DNA of 64,000 nt. Origin: Oscillospiraceae bacterium. Lineage in GTDB: Bacteria; Bacillota; Clostridia; Oscillospirales; Ruminococcaceae. The position numbers and the translations under genes were made by a program. The notes under the pieces are model-generated. The model worked only from the letters and a program-made list of their open reading frames with translations, was not told the DNA's origin and searched no databases. How positions within the stretch are numbered: the stretch's first letter is position 1; each line of letters starts with the position of its first letter. The stretch lies in contig JAAWRH010000002.1 of NCBI GenBank assembly GCA_022800935.1, positions 62,001 through 126,000 on the forward strand, in the 5' to 3' direction. Shown here one piece after another: positions 16,134 to 27,926 of the stretch.

Positions 16134-16796
16134 TTACAGCGCAACGTTCTCGCATAGCAGCACCCCATTGGACGCCATACTGTTTAAAAAAACCACATTC
16201 ATCAGGTCGCCGTTATGCCATTCCCCGTCATAGGTCTCCACCAGGGACAGCGGCACCACCACATCCGCCTTTACATCGTTCTGGTTCAGAAACGCCTTCA
16301 GGGATACCGCAAACTGATAAACACAAATATCCGTACAGCACCCGGTAACAATGTAAGTCTTGTAAGAGCTGGTGAGAAGATTCCCCATCCCTGTCATAAA
16401 GGCGTTGGTGGAGTTTTTCCACACCGGCTTCAGCTCCAGGTCCTGGAGCTCCTCCACCAGCTCATACTCCTCCGGAACGGCGCAGTGCTCCGGGTAGGAT
16501 TCCAGCTCCGCCGAGGAATTTGTGTGTCGGTCGGAAAAAGCCGTCACCTTAATTCCTTTGTTCAGCGCCGCTTCCAGGAAATCCGCTGTTGCCTCAATCA
16601 TTTCCTCCACCCGCCCGCTGGCAAGTGCCCCCTGGCGGGTAAAGCCCTTGTTCATGTCAATGGAAAAGATACAGATTTCCTCCGGCTTTTGCTGGGTGCA
16701 GTCGTAATCCGCCAGCCCCTCCAGTGTGTCTATCATATCCGACAGGCTTTCTGTTACCCTTTGCATAAATTTCATCCGGTTTTTTATCCTTTTCAT
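16134..16796 (-). CDS. pncA: Isochorismatase-fold cysteine hydrolase, probable nicotinamidase
   Basis: 220-residue cysteine hydrolase of the isochorismatase/nicotinamidase superfamily. The catalytic triad can be placed at D47 (FSIDMNKGF), K127 (VWKNSTNAF) and C158 (TGCCTDICV). Linkage to pncB suggests it deamidates nicotinamide to nicotinate for NAD salvage; sequence alone cannot exclude other amides. It has about 30 extra N-terminal residues compared with compact nicotinamidases. AAGGAGGAG precedes ATG 16796. Confidence 0.8.
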   Translation of the reverse strand: MKRIKNRMKFMQRVTESLSDMIDTLEGLADYDCTQQKPEEICIFSIDMNKGFTRQGALASGRVEEMIEATADFLEAALNKGIKVTAFSDRHTNSSAELESYPEHCAVPEEYELVEELQDLELKPVWKNSTNAFMTGMGNLLTSSYKTYIVTGCCTDICVYQFAVSLKAFLNQNDVKADVVVPLSLVETYDGEWHNGDLMNVVFLNSMASNGVLLCENVAL

Positions 16797-16864
16797 AGGT
16801 GCAGCTCCTCCTTAGCAGTTCTTTGGCGGCGTGTATAGACTGAAAGCCCAGCCAGTTTATCTAT

Positions 16865-16892
16865 ATTATAACCTCAAAATGAAAGTTTTCAA
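16865..16892 (-). promoter_or_regulatory. Sigma-A promoter for pncA
   Basis: On the minus strand TTGAAA (16892-16887), 16 bases, TATAAT (16870-16865). The 301-base gap between pncA and uvrB holds this, the uvrB promoter and a LexA-like site. Confidence 0.65.
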
Positions 16893-16960
16893 GATGTTTG
16901 GGAAAAAAGTGTCTTGACAGCTTTTTGTCATGTCTCTGAATTATTCTTCATATTTTTTCA

Positions 16961-16972
16961 AAACATTTGTTC
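16961..16972 (+). promoter_or_regulatory. Candidate LexA (SOS) box upstream of uvrBA
   Basis: AAACATTTGTTC fits the Gram-positive LexA/DinR core GAAC-N4-GTTC with one change, and reads GAACAAATGTTT on the other strand. It lies 9 bases before the uvrB -35 element, where a repressor could act. Confidence 0.5.
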
Positions 16973-16981
16973 CAAATGCTG

Positions 16982-17010
16982 TTTACGCGATAAAATAAAT
17001 GTGATATAAT
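16982..17010 (+). promoter_or_regulatory. Sigma-A promoter for uvrB-uvrA
   Basis: TTTACG (16982-16987), 17 bases, TATAAT (17005-17010), giving a leader of about 80 bases. Confidence 0.65.
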
Positions 17011-17097
17011 ACTCGAAGAATGTCTTCTGCTGCGCCGGTTCGGCGTCTGCATCCGTAACCATCTATCTCTTTTTACGCACCCCGAAAGGAGAGTACC

Positions 17098-19077
17098 ATG
17101 CCGGATCATTTTATCCTCCATTCAGAATACGTCCCCACCGGCGACCAGCCGGAGGCCATCGCCAAGCTGGCGGAGGGAGTTGAGTTGGGGCTTCGGGAAC
17201 AGGCCCTCATGGGCGTAACCGGTTCCGGAAAGACGTTTACCATGGCAAACGTCATCGCCAAAACCAACCGCCCCACCCTGGTGCTGGCCCACAACAAAAC
17301 CCTTGCCGCCCAGCTTTGCAGCGAATTCAAGGAGTTTTTCCCGGAAAACGCGGTGGAATACTTTGTCTCCTACTACGACTACTATCAGCCGGAGGCCTAC
17401 ATCGCCCATACCGACACCTACATCGAAAAGGACAGCGCTATCAACGAGGAGATTGAAAAGCTCCGCCACTCCGCCACCTCCGCCCTGTCGGAGCGGCGGG
17501 ATGTGATTATTGTGGCCAGCGTGTCCTGCATCTACACCTTGGGCGACCCCATCGACTACCGGAACATGGTCATCTCCCTGCGCACCGGGATGCAGAAGGA
17601 GCGGGACGAGCTGATGCGCAAGCTGGTTTCCATCCAGTACGAGCGCAACGACGTCAACTTCATCCGCAACAAATTCCGGGTCCGGGGGGACGTGGTAGAG
17701 GTATTTCCCGCCTACTACAGTGACACCGCTATCCGGGTGGAATTTTTCGGGGATGAAATTGACCGCATCAGTGAAATCAACCCTCTCACCGGGGAGGTCA
17801 AGTCGGTAATCAGCCATGCGGCTATCTACCCCGCCTCCCACTATATCGTCCCCCAGGAAAAAATGCAGGGGGCCATAGGGGATATCCGCCGGGAGATGGA
17901 GCAGCGGGTGGAATTTTTCAAGGAAAACGGAAAGCTCATCGAGGCCCAGCGCATCCAGGAGCGCACCAACTACGACCTGGAGATGCTCACCGAGATAGGC
18001 TTCTGCAAGGGCATTGAGAACTATTCCAGAGTGCTGTCCGGCCGGGAGGCGGGAAGCTGCCCCTATACCTTGCTGGATTACTTTCCCGACGACTTTCTGC
18101 TGTTTGTGGACGAGTCCCACGTCACTCTCTCCCAGGTGCGGGGGATGTTCGCCGGGGACCGGGCCAGAAAACAGAACCTCATCGACTACGGCTTCCGCCT
18201 CCCCTCCGCCTTGGACAACCGTCCCCTGAATTTCGACGAGTTTTACAGCAAGCTCAACCAGATGATCTTTGTCAGCGCCACCCCCGGCCCCTTTGAGCGG
18301 GAGCACTGCGCCCAGATTGTGGAACAGGTCATCCGTCCCACCGGACTGGTAGACCCGGAAATCGTGGTCAAGCCCATCGCCGGACAGATCGACGACCTGC
18401 TTTCAGAAATCAATCTGAGGGCAGAGCGGGGCGAGCGGGTGCTGGTCACCACCCTGACCAAGAAAATGGCCGAGGACCTGACCGCCTACCTGGAAAACAT
18501 GGGGGCACGGGTTCGGTATATGCACCACGACATTGACACCATCGAGCGGATGGAAATCATCCGGGACCTGCGCTTGGGGGAATTCGACGTCCTGATTGGC
18601 ATCAACCTGCTGCGGGAAGGGCTTGACATCCCGGAGGTGTCCCTGGTAGCCATCCTGGACGCGGACAAGGAGGGGTTCCTCCGTTCGGAAACCTCCCTGA
18701 TACAGACCATCGGGCGGGCGGCCCGCAATGCCAGCGGCATGGTTATCATGTACGCCGACCAGGTGACCGACTCCATGGAGCGGGCCATCTCCGAAACCTA
18801 CCGCCGCCGGGAAATCCAGCAGGCGTACAATAAGGAGCACGGCATTGTTCCCCAGACCATCATCAAGAACGTGCGGGACGTGCTGGAAATCTCGGTCAAG
18901 TCCGACGACGGCAAGCGCAAGGGAAAGAAGGGCAAGCCCGCCAAACGGATGACCGAGGCGGAAAAGCAGGCCCAGATTGCCCAGTGGACGCTGGAAATGA
19001 AGAACGCGGCCAAGCTGCTGGAATTTGAACACGCGGCCTACCTGCGGGATAAGATAAAAAAATTAAAGGAAAGCTGA
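17098..19077 (+). CDS. uvrB: Excinuclease ABC subunit B
   Basis: 659-residue DNA damage-verification subunit of nucleotide excision repair. It is loaded by UvrA, inserts a beta hairpin at the lesion and recruits UvrC. Walker A is GVTGSGKT (residues 39-46), the hairpin region is [11 protein letters not shown], helicase motifs follow (VDESHVT, then [16 protein letters not shown], then QTIGRAARN), and the C-terminal UVR motif ([21 protein letters not shown]) binds UvrC. ATG 17098 has GAAAGGAGAG upstream. uvrA follows after 19 bases, the usual operon order, and a LexA-like site suggests SOS control. Confidence 0.98.
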   Translation: MPDHFILHSEYVPTGDQPEAIAKLAEGVELGLREQALMGVTGSGKTFTMANVIAKTNRPTLVLAHNKTLAAQLCSEFKEFFPENAVEYFVSYYDYYQPEAYIAHTDTYIEKDSAINEEIEKLRHSATSALSERRDVIIVASVSCIYTLGDPIDYRNMVISLRTGMQKERDELMRKLVSIQYERNDVNFIRNKFRVRGDVVEVFPAYYSDTAIRVEFFGDEIDRISEINPLTGEVKSVISHAAIYPASHYIVPQEKMQGAIGDIRREMEQRVEFFKENGKLIEAQRIQERTNYDLEMLTEIGFCKGIENYSRVLSGREAGSCPYTLLDYFPDDFLLFVDESHVTLSQVRGMFAGDRARKQNLIDYGFRLPSALDNRPLNFDEFYSKLNQMIFVSATPGPFEREHCAQIVEQVIRPTGLVDPEIVVKPIAGQIDDLLSEINLRAERGERVLVTTLTKKMAEDLTAYLENMGARVRYMHHDIDTIERMEIIRDLRLGEFDVLIGINLLREGLDIPEVSLVAILDADKEGFLRSETSLIQTIGRAARNASGMVIMYADQVTDSMERAISETYRRREIQQAYNKEHGIVPQTIIKNVRDVLEISVKSDDGKRKGKKGKPAKRMTEAEKQAQIAQWTLEMKNAAKLLEFEHAAYLRDKIKKLKES

Positions 19078-19096
19078 AAGTGAGGGCACAGAGCAC

Positions 19097-21922
<2,826 letters not shown>

Positions 21923-21960
21923 CAAAACTGGAAAAGTTTTTAAATTTTTTCTTCCCGGTC

Positions 21961-21989
21961 TTTACAAATATACCTGTCCCGTATATAAT
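21961..21989 (+). promoter_or_regulatory. Sigma-A promoter for rubredoxin-flavodiiron genes
   Basis: TTTACA (21961-21966), 17 bases, TATAAT (21984-21989), 60 bases before the rubredoxin start. Confidence 0.75.
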
Positions 21990-22048
21990 TGGAGAAAAGG
22001 AATCCGGCGGCAGTATCCGGCGGATTGAATTTAAAGGAGGAATATTTT

Positions 22049-22207
22049 ATGAAAAAATATGTCTGCTCTGTATGCGGCTACATTTATGACGAGGCGGCGG
22101 GCGATCCCGATAACGGCATTGCTGCCGGTACCAAGTGGGAAGCCCTTCCCGACGACTTTGTCTGCCCTCTCTGCGGGGTCGGCAAGGACCAGTTTGAAGC
22201 GGAATAA
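22049..22207 (+). CDS. Rubredoxin
   Basis: 52-residue rubredoxin, a one-iron electron carrier. The four iron ligands are C6 and C9 (CSVCGYIYD) and C39 and C42 (CPLCGVGKD), in exact family spacing, with the aromatic core [17 protein letters not shown] 22049 is fixed by a perfect AAAGGAGGA upstream; a longer frame has no binding site. It is 89 bases upstream of the flavodiiron protein gene, and both are likely served by one promoter. It probably passes electrons to that protein to reduce O2 or NO. Confidence 0.97.
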   Translation: MKKYVCSVCGYIYDEAAGDPDNGIAAGTKWEALPDDFVCPLCGVGKDQFEAE

Positions 22208-22296
22208 TTGTCAGGCTGACAGCGCACAGCAAAGGGGAAAGGCGAAAAGCTCCTTTCCTCTTTCTATGTGGTGAAAAAATGGAAAGGATGAAAAAA

Positions 22297-23499
22297 ATGC
22301 CCTCTCGTAAAATTACAGACGGAATCTATTCCGTTGGCATCAAGAACCCGGCCCTGCGGGTGTTCGACATCGTTATGACCACCGACTATGGAACCACCTA
22401 TAACTCCTATATTGTCAAGGGAAGCGAAAAGACCGCTCTGATTGACTCCTGCCATCCGAAGTTTTTCGATCAATATCTGGAGAACATTCAGGAAATTGTC
22501 CCTGTTGACAAGATAGATTATATTGTCTGCAACCACACCGAGCCGGACCACTCCGGGGTTATGGCGCGGATTCTGGAGAAGAACCCCAACGCCGCGGTTT
22601 TGGCGACAACGGCGGGCTCCAACTACCTGAAGAATATCACCAACCGCGCTGACCTGAAGGTCCAGGTGGTCAAGGACGGACAGACCATCGACCTGGGCGG
22701 AAAAACCCTGAAATTCCTGGTCTCCCCCAACCTCCACTGGCCGGACTCTATGTTTACCTGGATCGAGGAGGACAAGACCCTGTTCCCCTGCGACTTCCTG
22801 GGCAGCCACTACTGCGAGGTATATGACTTTGACACCAGCATCGCCTATGGCGAAAAATACGAGGCCGCCTTCAAGGGCTATTATGACGCCATTTTCGGGC
22901 CGTTCCCGTCCTTTGTCCGGAAGGGCCTGGAGAAGATCAAGGACCTGGACATCCGCTTTGCCTGCCCCAGCCACGGGCCTGTGCTGACCCCCGGCTGCCG
23001 CCTGGAATACACCATGGAAAAATACCGGGAGTGGAGCGCCCCTGTCCAGCGGGAAAACAAGCTGATTCCCGTCTTCTACTGCTCCGCCTATGGGAACACC
23101 GAAAAGCTGGCCGAAACCATTCGGGATGGCATTCTTTCGGTACTGCCCGGCGCGGACTGCCAATGCTTTAACCTGATTGAAAACGACATGGGCCAGATGC
23201 ACGCCCTGATCAACGCCGCCGACGCGGTGGCCATCGGCAGCCCCACCATCAACCGGGAGGCGGTTCCGCCGGTATGGGTCCTGCTGGCCGGTGTGGACGC
23301 CATCAACTCCGGCAAAAAGCCCGCCCTGGTATTCGGCTCCTACGGCTGGACCGGCGAGGCGGTTCCCAATCTGATCCAGCGGCTTACCGCACTGAAGATG
23401 AAGGTCTTCGGCGAGGGCATGAAGGTAGCCTTTGTCCCCTCCGAGGAGGACCTGAAGAAGGCCCGCGAGCTGGGACAGGAATTCGCGAAGTCGCTGTAA
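22297..23499 (+). CDS. fprA: Flavodiiron protein (A-type flavoprotein)
   Basis: 400-residue flavodiiron protein that reduces O2 to water or NO to N2O in anaerobes. The metallo-beta-lactamase-like domain carries the diiron ligands H80-x-E82-x-D84-H85 (HTEPDH), then SPNLHWPDS, the CDFLGSH Asp and the SHGPVLTP His. A flavodoxin domain follows from about residue 255 (PVFYCSAYGNTEKLAE). ATG 22297 is preferred because GAAAGGA lies 8 bases upstream; ATG 22279 is in frame but poorly served. It follows rubredoxin, its likely electron donor, and ends at a strong terminator. Confidence 0.96.
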   Translation: MPSRKITDGIYSVGIKNPALRVFDIVMTTDYGTTYNSYIVKGSEKTALIDSCHPKFFDQYLENIQEIVPVDKIDYIVCNHTEPDHSGVMARILEKNPNAAVLATTAGSNYLKNITNRADLKVQVVKDGQTIDLGGKTLKFLVSPNLHWPDSMFTWIEEDKTLFPCDFLGSHYCEVYDFDTSIAYGEKYEAAFKGYYDAIFGPFPSFVRKGLEKIKDLDIRFACPSHGPVLTPGCRLEYTMEKYREWSAPVQRENKLIPVFYCSAYGNTEKLAETIRDGILSVLPGADCQCFNLIENDMGQMHALINAADAVAIGSPTINREAVPPVWVLLAGVDAINSGKKPALVFGSYGWTGEAVPNLIQRLTALKMKVFGEGMKVAFVPSEEDLKKARELGQEFAKSL

Positions 23500-23525
23500 T
23501 TTTTCAAAAAGGACACACAGAATCA

Positions 23526-23566
23526 AAAACGCTTTTGTGGCTCTTTAGGCTGCAAAAGCGTTTTTT
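23526..23566 (+). terminator. Terminator after the flavodiiron gene
   Basis: Arms AAAACGCTTTTG (23526-23537) and CAAAAGCGTTTT (23553-23564) with a 15-base loop and a T6 run. Confidence 0.85.
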
Positions 23567-23655
23567 CTGCTCACATCAATATCAAGACAGGATTTGTCAA
23601 AGATATTTTCGCCTCCATATTCACTTTGTGGGATGCAGGACAGAATAAAAAACGA

Positions 23656-23684
23656 TTGCGAAGTTGGGCTGTTTATGATAAAAT
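23656..23684 (+). promoter_or_regulatory. Promoter of the second R-M operon
   Basis: TTGCGA (23656-23661), 17 bases, TAAAAT (23679-23684). The flanking DNA turns AT-rich here. Confidence 0.55.
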
Positions 23685-23704
23685 AGAAGTGGAATATATT
23701 TCAG

Positions 23705-24562
23705 ATGGGGGTGAGTACAATAGCAAAAAATAAATTAGCGGCTCCAGTTGTAAAGTGGGTTGGAGGCAAACGCCAACTCCTTGAAGAAATTACACAACGG
23801 CTTCCCAAGCGGATCACCACTTATTGTGAACCTTTTTTGGGTGGAGGGGCTGTTTTATTTTCGCTTCAGCCCAAAAATGCTATTGTCAATGACCTTAATG
23901 CTGATCTCATGCTTGTTTACGAGGTTATCCGAGATAATGTTGAGCTTTTGATTGCATCATTAGAAAAGCATGAAAACACAGTAGAGTATTTTTACAATAT
24001 TCGCGATTTAGATCGTGACAAGGATGCCTACCGTAAGATATCTGTAGTCGATCGCGCTTCTCGGATTATCTACTTAAACAAAACCTGCTACAATGGTCTT
24101 TTCCGGGTAAATTCGTCAGGAGAGTTCAATTCTCCTTTCGGACATTATAAAAATCCGAACATAGTAAATGCACCTGTCCTAAGGGCAGTAAGCAAGTATT
24201 TGATAGCCAACAACATTCAACTCCTTCATATGGACTTTGAGGAAGTGCTTCGACAATTGCCCAGAGGAGCTTTCGTTTATCTTGATCCCCCGTATGACCC
24301 TGTCTCAGATACCGCTAGTTTTACCGGTTACAATCGGGGTGGATTTGGTCGAGAGGAGCAGGAGAGGCTTAAACGCTGCTGCGATGAATTGAACGCACGT
24401 GGAGTACGATTCTTACTTTCTAATTCTGCAACCTTATTTATTCGAAATCTGTACACTGGGTACACTGTTGAAACCGTTCATGCTAAACGGGCCATAAACT
24501 CCGATGCAAGCAAACGAGGAGCCGTTGAGGAGGTTCTAATTAGAAATTATGGGACTAAATGA
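23705..24562 (+). CDS. D12-class (Dam/DpnM-like) N6-adenine DNA methyltransferase
   Basis: 285-residue alpha-class N6-adenine methyltransferase (MethyltransfD12). The SAM site starts VVKWVGGKRQLL and FLGGGA (44-49), and the catalytic motif IV is DPPY (194-197); NKTCYNGLFRVN and FNSPFGHYKN are typical Dam-family blocks. ATG 23705 is used; GTG 23711 is equally possible, as the binding site is poor (GGGGGTGAG overlaps both). It overlaps the nuclease gene by 14 bases. GC content is clearly lower than in uvrA or pfkA, suggesting transfer. Target sequence unknown; GATC is plentiful in the window, so it is not visibly avoided. Confidence 0.9.
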   Translation: MGVSTIAKNKLAAPVVKWVGGKRQLLEEITQRLPKRITTYCEPFLGGGAVLFSLQPKNAIVNDLNADLMLVYEVIRDNVELLIASLEKHENTVEYFYNIRDLDRDKDAYRKISVVDRASRIIYLNKTCYNGLFRVNSSGEFNSPFGHYKNPNIVNAPVLRAVSKYLIANNIQLLHMDFEEVLRQLPRGAFVYLDPPYDPVSDTASFTGYNRGGFGREEQERLKRCCDELNARGVRFLLSNSATLFIRNLYTGYTVETVHAKRAINSDASKRGAVEEVLIRNYGTK

Positions 24563-25826
24563 TACTGCATGGGAAAAGTTGTTTGATCGCTATAATATAC
24601 TTGAAAAAATTGCAAAAAGCGGGATTTTTCGGATTACTGCTGATCAAATCAAAGTTGAGCGTGAGCCACGGCTGATGACCAAATTCGATCATAGAGTTAG
24701 TCTCCCGTCAATCTTTAAGGATAATAATCTTGCTATCCTTCCTGTGACTCGCGGAGATTATGTCATATCAAGGTTTTCGGCATATCACGATTTTGAAAGA
24801 TGCACGCCTGAAAGCCAAAGGGTCAATTTGCCATTAGACATTCAAAGTCTTTTGCCGCAGTACATAGTCAGTGAGGCAATTGCGCTTAACTGTGCAAACG
24901 CTTGCGGTATTCTTGAAGATTTTCTTGAAGACGAAAACCTCGTTTCTACTGTAAGCGGGCGCATGAGTTCTGGAGAGTTTTGTTTTAACATTGCAGCTGG
25001 CGGAATTCAACAAGCCATTGATGTTCGTAATTCCCAAATTGAGATCGATGCAGCATACGAAGGCCGCAGCTGTCTTGCTTTATTCGAGGCAAAACGTGAT
25101 ATATCAAATGATTTCTTGGTGAGGCAGCTTTACTATCCCTTCCGGGCATGGTGCAATCGTGTTACAAAGAAAATCAAACCGGTATTTCTTGTTTTTTCAA
25201 ATGGCGTATTCTATTTGTACCAATATGAATTCACTGACCCGCAAAATTATAATTCTTTGTCCCTTGTAAAACAAAAGAATTACATTCTTTCTCCAGAAAT
25301 TACAGTTGCCGACATACAAGCTATTGTTGGGAATACTCCAATCTGTTTGGAGACGGAAGTGGCTTTCCCTCAAGCTGACAGCATGAAAAGAATTGTCAAC
25401 CTTATGGAAATGTTATCAGAAGGAGATATGACAAAGGAGGATATAACCAATAGATACATTTTCAAAGAGAGGCAGACAAACTACTATACTACGGCTGGCC
25501 GTTATCTCGGCTTTATAAAGAAAGGCGAAAGATGTTCAGATGGTCTTGTCTACTTTTCCTTGTCTGGTGCCGGTCGCCGTGTTATGAAAATGCCTTACCG
25601 GGAACGGCAGATTGCAATCGCCACAGCTATTCTTCGCCACAGAGTTTTTAACGAAACACTGAAAATTCACCTTCAATATGGTGAAATGCCGGACAATAAC
25701 ATGATTGTACAAATTATGAAAAATTGCGGCGTTTACAACGTTGTATCTCCCAAAACTTTCAACCGCAGAGCTTCAACAGTTAGAAGCTGGATTGAATGGG
25801 TTTTGGGACTAATTGAAGGTGAATAA
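24549..25826 (+). CDS. Type II restriction endonuclease, PD-(D/E)xK fold
   Basis: 425-residue protein between two DNA methyltransferase genes. A PD-(D/E)xK nuclease core is visible: D167 (QIEIDAAYEG) and E180-A-K182 (LALFEAKRD), with a following basic stretch near residues 190-205. The C-terminal third (about 285-425) looks helical and may be a winged-helix DNA-binding region. ATG 24549 overlaps the first methyltransferase, so translation is probably coupled. The specific family was not recognised with confidence; the role follows from core and context. AT-rich like its partners. Confidence 0.75.
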   Translation: MGLNDTAWEKLFDRYNILEKIAKSGIFRITADQIKVEREPRLMTKFDHRVSLPSIFKDNNLAILPVTRGDYVISRFSAYHDFERCTPESQRVNLPLDIQSLLPQYIVSEAIALNCANACGILEDFLEDENLVSTVSGRMSSGEFCFNIAAGGIQQAIDVRNSQIEIDAAYEGRSCLALFEAKRDISNDFLVRQLYYPFRAWCNRVTKKIKPVFLVFSNGVFYLYQYEFTDPQNYNSLSLVKQKNYILSPEITVADIQAIVGNTPICLETEVAFPQADSMKRIVNLMEMLSEGDMTKEDITNRYIFKERQTNYYTTAGRYLGFIKKGERCSDGLVYFSLSGAGRRVMKMPYRERQIAIATAILRHRVFNETLKIHLQYGEMPDNNMIVQIMKNCGVYNVVSPKTFNRRASTVRSWIEWVLGLIEGE

Positions 25827-25838
25827 ACTAAGATAATT

Positions 25839-26561
25839 ATGTCAAAAAAGATTATTCAAAGATGGGAGCCAGATGACTTTCTTTTAGAAGAAACAACTGT
25901 CTGGAATTTTCCTAACCATGGCGATTGGGCTACCCATAACTCCAAATGGCGTGGAAATTGGACACCTTATGTACCAAGAAATATCCTATTGAGGTATTCC
26001 CAAGAAGGCGATCTGGTGCTTGATCAGTTCGCTGGAGGTGGGACAACTTTAGTGGAGGCAAAGCTGCTTAATCGAAATATAATCGGTGTTGATATCAACG
26101 AAAATGCTCTGCTTTGGTGCCGGGATAAAACATCTTTCACTCATGCTGGCGCCAATGGAGTCATTTATCTCAGGCAGGGAGATGCAAGAAAACTGAACTT
26201 TATTCCAAGCGAAAGTATTGACCTCATTTGTACTCATCCGCCCTATGCAGATATTATTCGGTACAGCCAAAACAATCTAGCAGACCTGTCGTGCTTAAGT
26301 ATTCCATGGTTTTTGGAGGAAATGCGCCTTGTTGCGCAAGAGAGCTTTCGCGTGCTAAAGTCGCATAAATATTGTGCGGTTCTCATGGGCGACGTGAGAA
26401 AAAGAGGACATATTTTTCCGCTGGGCTTTGAGGTCATGCGCCTTTTCAATGATGTCGGCTTCAAAACAAAAGAAATCATTTTGAAAGAACAGCATAACTG
26501 CCATTCTACGGAATATTGGAGCGCGAATAGCAGTAGAAAAAGTTTTTTTTATTGCACATGA
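25839..26561 (+). CDS. Second DNA methyltransferase of the R-M island, 3' frameshifted
   Basis: 240-residue methyltransferase with motif I DQFAGGGTT (62-70) and motif IV THPPY (132-136), probably N4-cytosine or N6-adenine type. The last residues read KSFFYCT and stop at 26559-26561, just after a run of eight T (26543-26550). With seven T the frame instead reads FFIAHEYLFVFDK and stops at 26584-26586, an ending that looks native to this family. So the annotated end is probably a frameshift, a phase-variable state or a sequencing error. The gene is 12 bases downstream of the nuclease gene. Two different methyltransferases suggest an asymmetric target. Confidence 0.85.
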   Translation: MSKKIIQRWEPDDFLLEETTVWNFPNHGDWATHNSKWRGNWTPYVPRNILLRYSQEGDLVLDQFAGGGTTLVEAKLLNRNIIGVDINENALLWCRDKTSFTHAGANGVIYLRQGDARKLNFIPSESIDLICTHPPYADIIRYSQNNLADLSCLSIPWFLEEMRLVAQESFRVLKSHKYCAVLMGDVRKRGHIFPLGFEVMRLFNDVGFKTKEIILKEQHNCHSTEYWSANSSRKSFFYCT

Positions 26562-26596
26562 ATATCTGTTTGTATTTGACAAGTAGATATTGATTT

Positions 26597-26661
26597 AAAG
26601 TGTCTAAAGCTAACAAAGGCCACCTAGAAAAGGCGGCCTTTGTTAACTTTAGACACTTTTT
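26597..26661 (+). terminator. Long bidirectional terminator hairpin
   Basis: Arms of about 25 bases (26597-26621 and 26635-26660, one mismatch) end in a T5 run on the plus strand. It closes the R-M island; pfkA ends just beyond on the other strand. 26662-26771 holds nothing else recognised. Confidence 0.85.
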
Positions 26662-26771
26662 ACAGTGCTATTATCTGAGATAGAAACTTATCCGATGTAA
26701 ATCGACCATTCTAATGAATACAAACATTTCAAAACGATTATCTCGTATCATATTAAGCGCCTATCCCAGAA

Positions 26772-27752
26772 TCAGATAGAAATCTCGTTGGCGATAGAGT
26801 ACAGCTTTTCATCAAAGACCCGCTTCATGTTCAGGGCCTCCAGAATATCCAGATCGACAATCTTGTTGTCCCGGTACACCACAACCCGGTTCCCTATCCC
26901 CTGCTGGAGTAGCTCCACCGCGTGATGTCCCATCTCGCTGGCCACAACGCGGTCCCTGGCGCTGGGGCTCCCGCCCCGCTGAACATGGCCCAGAATGGTC
27001 GCCCTGGTCTCGACGCCGGTCTTACTCTGGATGTACTTGGCCATCTCCTCTACCCCGCCGATGCCCTCGGCAACCATGATAATGAAGTGCTGCTTGCCGG
27101 TGCGGGTGGAACGGCTGATGCGGCTGACCACGTCCCGGTCCAGGTCATAGGGGATTTCCGGGACCAGAATGCAGGTGGCCCCGCAGGCAATCCCCGCGTG
27201 GAGGGCAATATCGCCGCAGCGGCGGCCCATGACCTCAACGACCGTACAGCGGTCGTGGGATTGGGAAGTATCGCGGAGGCGATCCACCATGTCCACCACT
27301 GTGTTCAGCGCCGTGTCAAAGCCCACCGTGTACTGGGAGGAGGAGATATCGTTGTCAATGGTCCCGGTCACGCCGATGCAGGGAATCCCCTTGAGGGAAA
27401 GGTCCCTGGCCCCCCGGAAGGAACCGTCGCCGCCAATCACCACCAGGCCGTCAATCCCCATCTCCAGACACATATCCCGGCCCTTGTTGACCCCTTCCTC
27501 CTTCATGAACTCCGGGCAGCGGGCAGTATACAGCACCGTTCCGCCCCGGTGGAGGATATCCGAAACGCTCCGCAGGTTCATCTCAAACATATCCCCGGAC
27601 AGCAGCCCGTTATACCCCCTGCGGATGCCCATCACATGCAGGCCGCGGTTGATAGCCGTGCGGACAACCGCGCGTATGGCCGCGTTCATGCCGGGAGCGT
27701 CTCCGCCGCTGCTCAATATGCCAATGGTTTTTACTTTTTTATCCATAATCAT
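26772..27752 (-). CDS. pfkA: ATP-dependent 6-phosphofructokinase
   Basis: 326-residue PfkA that phosphorylates fructose 6-phosphate, the committed glycolytic step. ATP-binding GGDAPGMN (16-23), GGDGSFRGA (107-115; Gly after GGD favours ATP over PPi), the catalytic TIDND (131-135, D133) and VEVMGRRCGD sugar-binding block are all present. AAGGATTGA precedes ATG 27752; the second ATG two codons later is possible. It lies downstream of dnaE, as in many Clostridia, but has its own promoter. The R-M island abuts its 3' end. Confidence 0.97.
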   Translation of the reverse strand: MIMDKKVKTIGILSSGGDAPGMNAAIRAVVRTAINRGLHVMGIRRGYNGLLSGDMFEMNLRSVSDILHRGGTVLYTARCPEFMKEEGVNKGRDMCLEMGIDGLVVIGGDGSFRGARDLSLKGIPCIGVTGTIDNDISSSQYTVGFDTALNTVVDMVDRLRDTSQSHDRCTVVEVMGRRCGDIALHAGIACGATCILVPEIPYDLDRDVVSRISRSTRTGKQHFIIMVAEGIGGVEEMAKYIQSKTGVETRATILGHVQRGGSPSARDRVVASEMGHHAVELLQQGIGNRVVVYRDNKIVDLDILEALNMKRVFDEKLYSIANEISI

Positions 27753-27863
27753 TCAATCCTTTCGACGTCAGTTTTTATGTTATGCTGATTGGTACACACT
27801 TTGGGCTATTCTGTTCCGGTGGTCTCCGGGGCCGATTACTTCCCCAAAGGACCTCCTGCTTTC

Positions 27864-27899
27864 ATTATAGAAAACCTTTTTGACAGGCGCAAGCTGTCA
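27864..27899 (-). promoter_or_regulatory. pfkA promoter with an overlapping dyad
   Basis: On the minus strand TTGCGC (27892-27887), 17 bases, TATAAT (27869-27864). A dyad TGACAG-N7-CTGTCA (27881-27899) overlaps the -35 element and could be an operator. It lies in the 174-base dnaE-pfkA gap. Confidence 0.6.
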
Positions 27900-27926
27900 G
27901 GGAAATGTTGAAACTTTTGTACATTT

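Noticed and set aside
16797-17097. Riboswitch or small RNA in the pncA-uvrB gap
   Set aside because: Only two promoters and a LexA-like site were found; no conserved aptamer or terminator pattern.
23705-24562. GATC as the target of the second R-M system
   Set aside because: D12 methyltransferases often target GATC, but many recognise other sites, and GATC occurs freely in the window; a target cannot be assigned.
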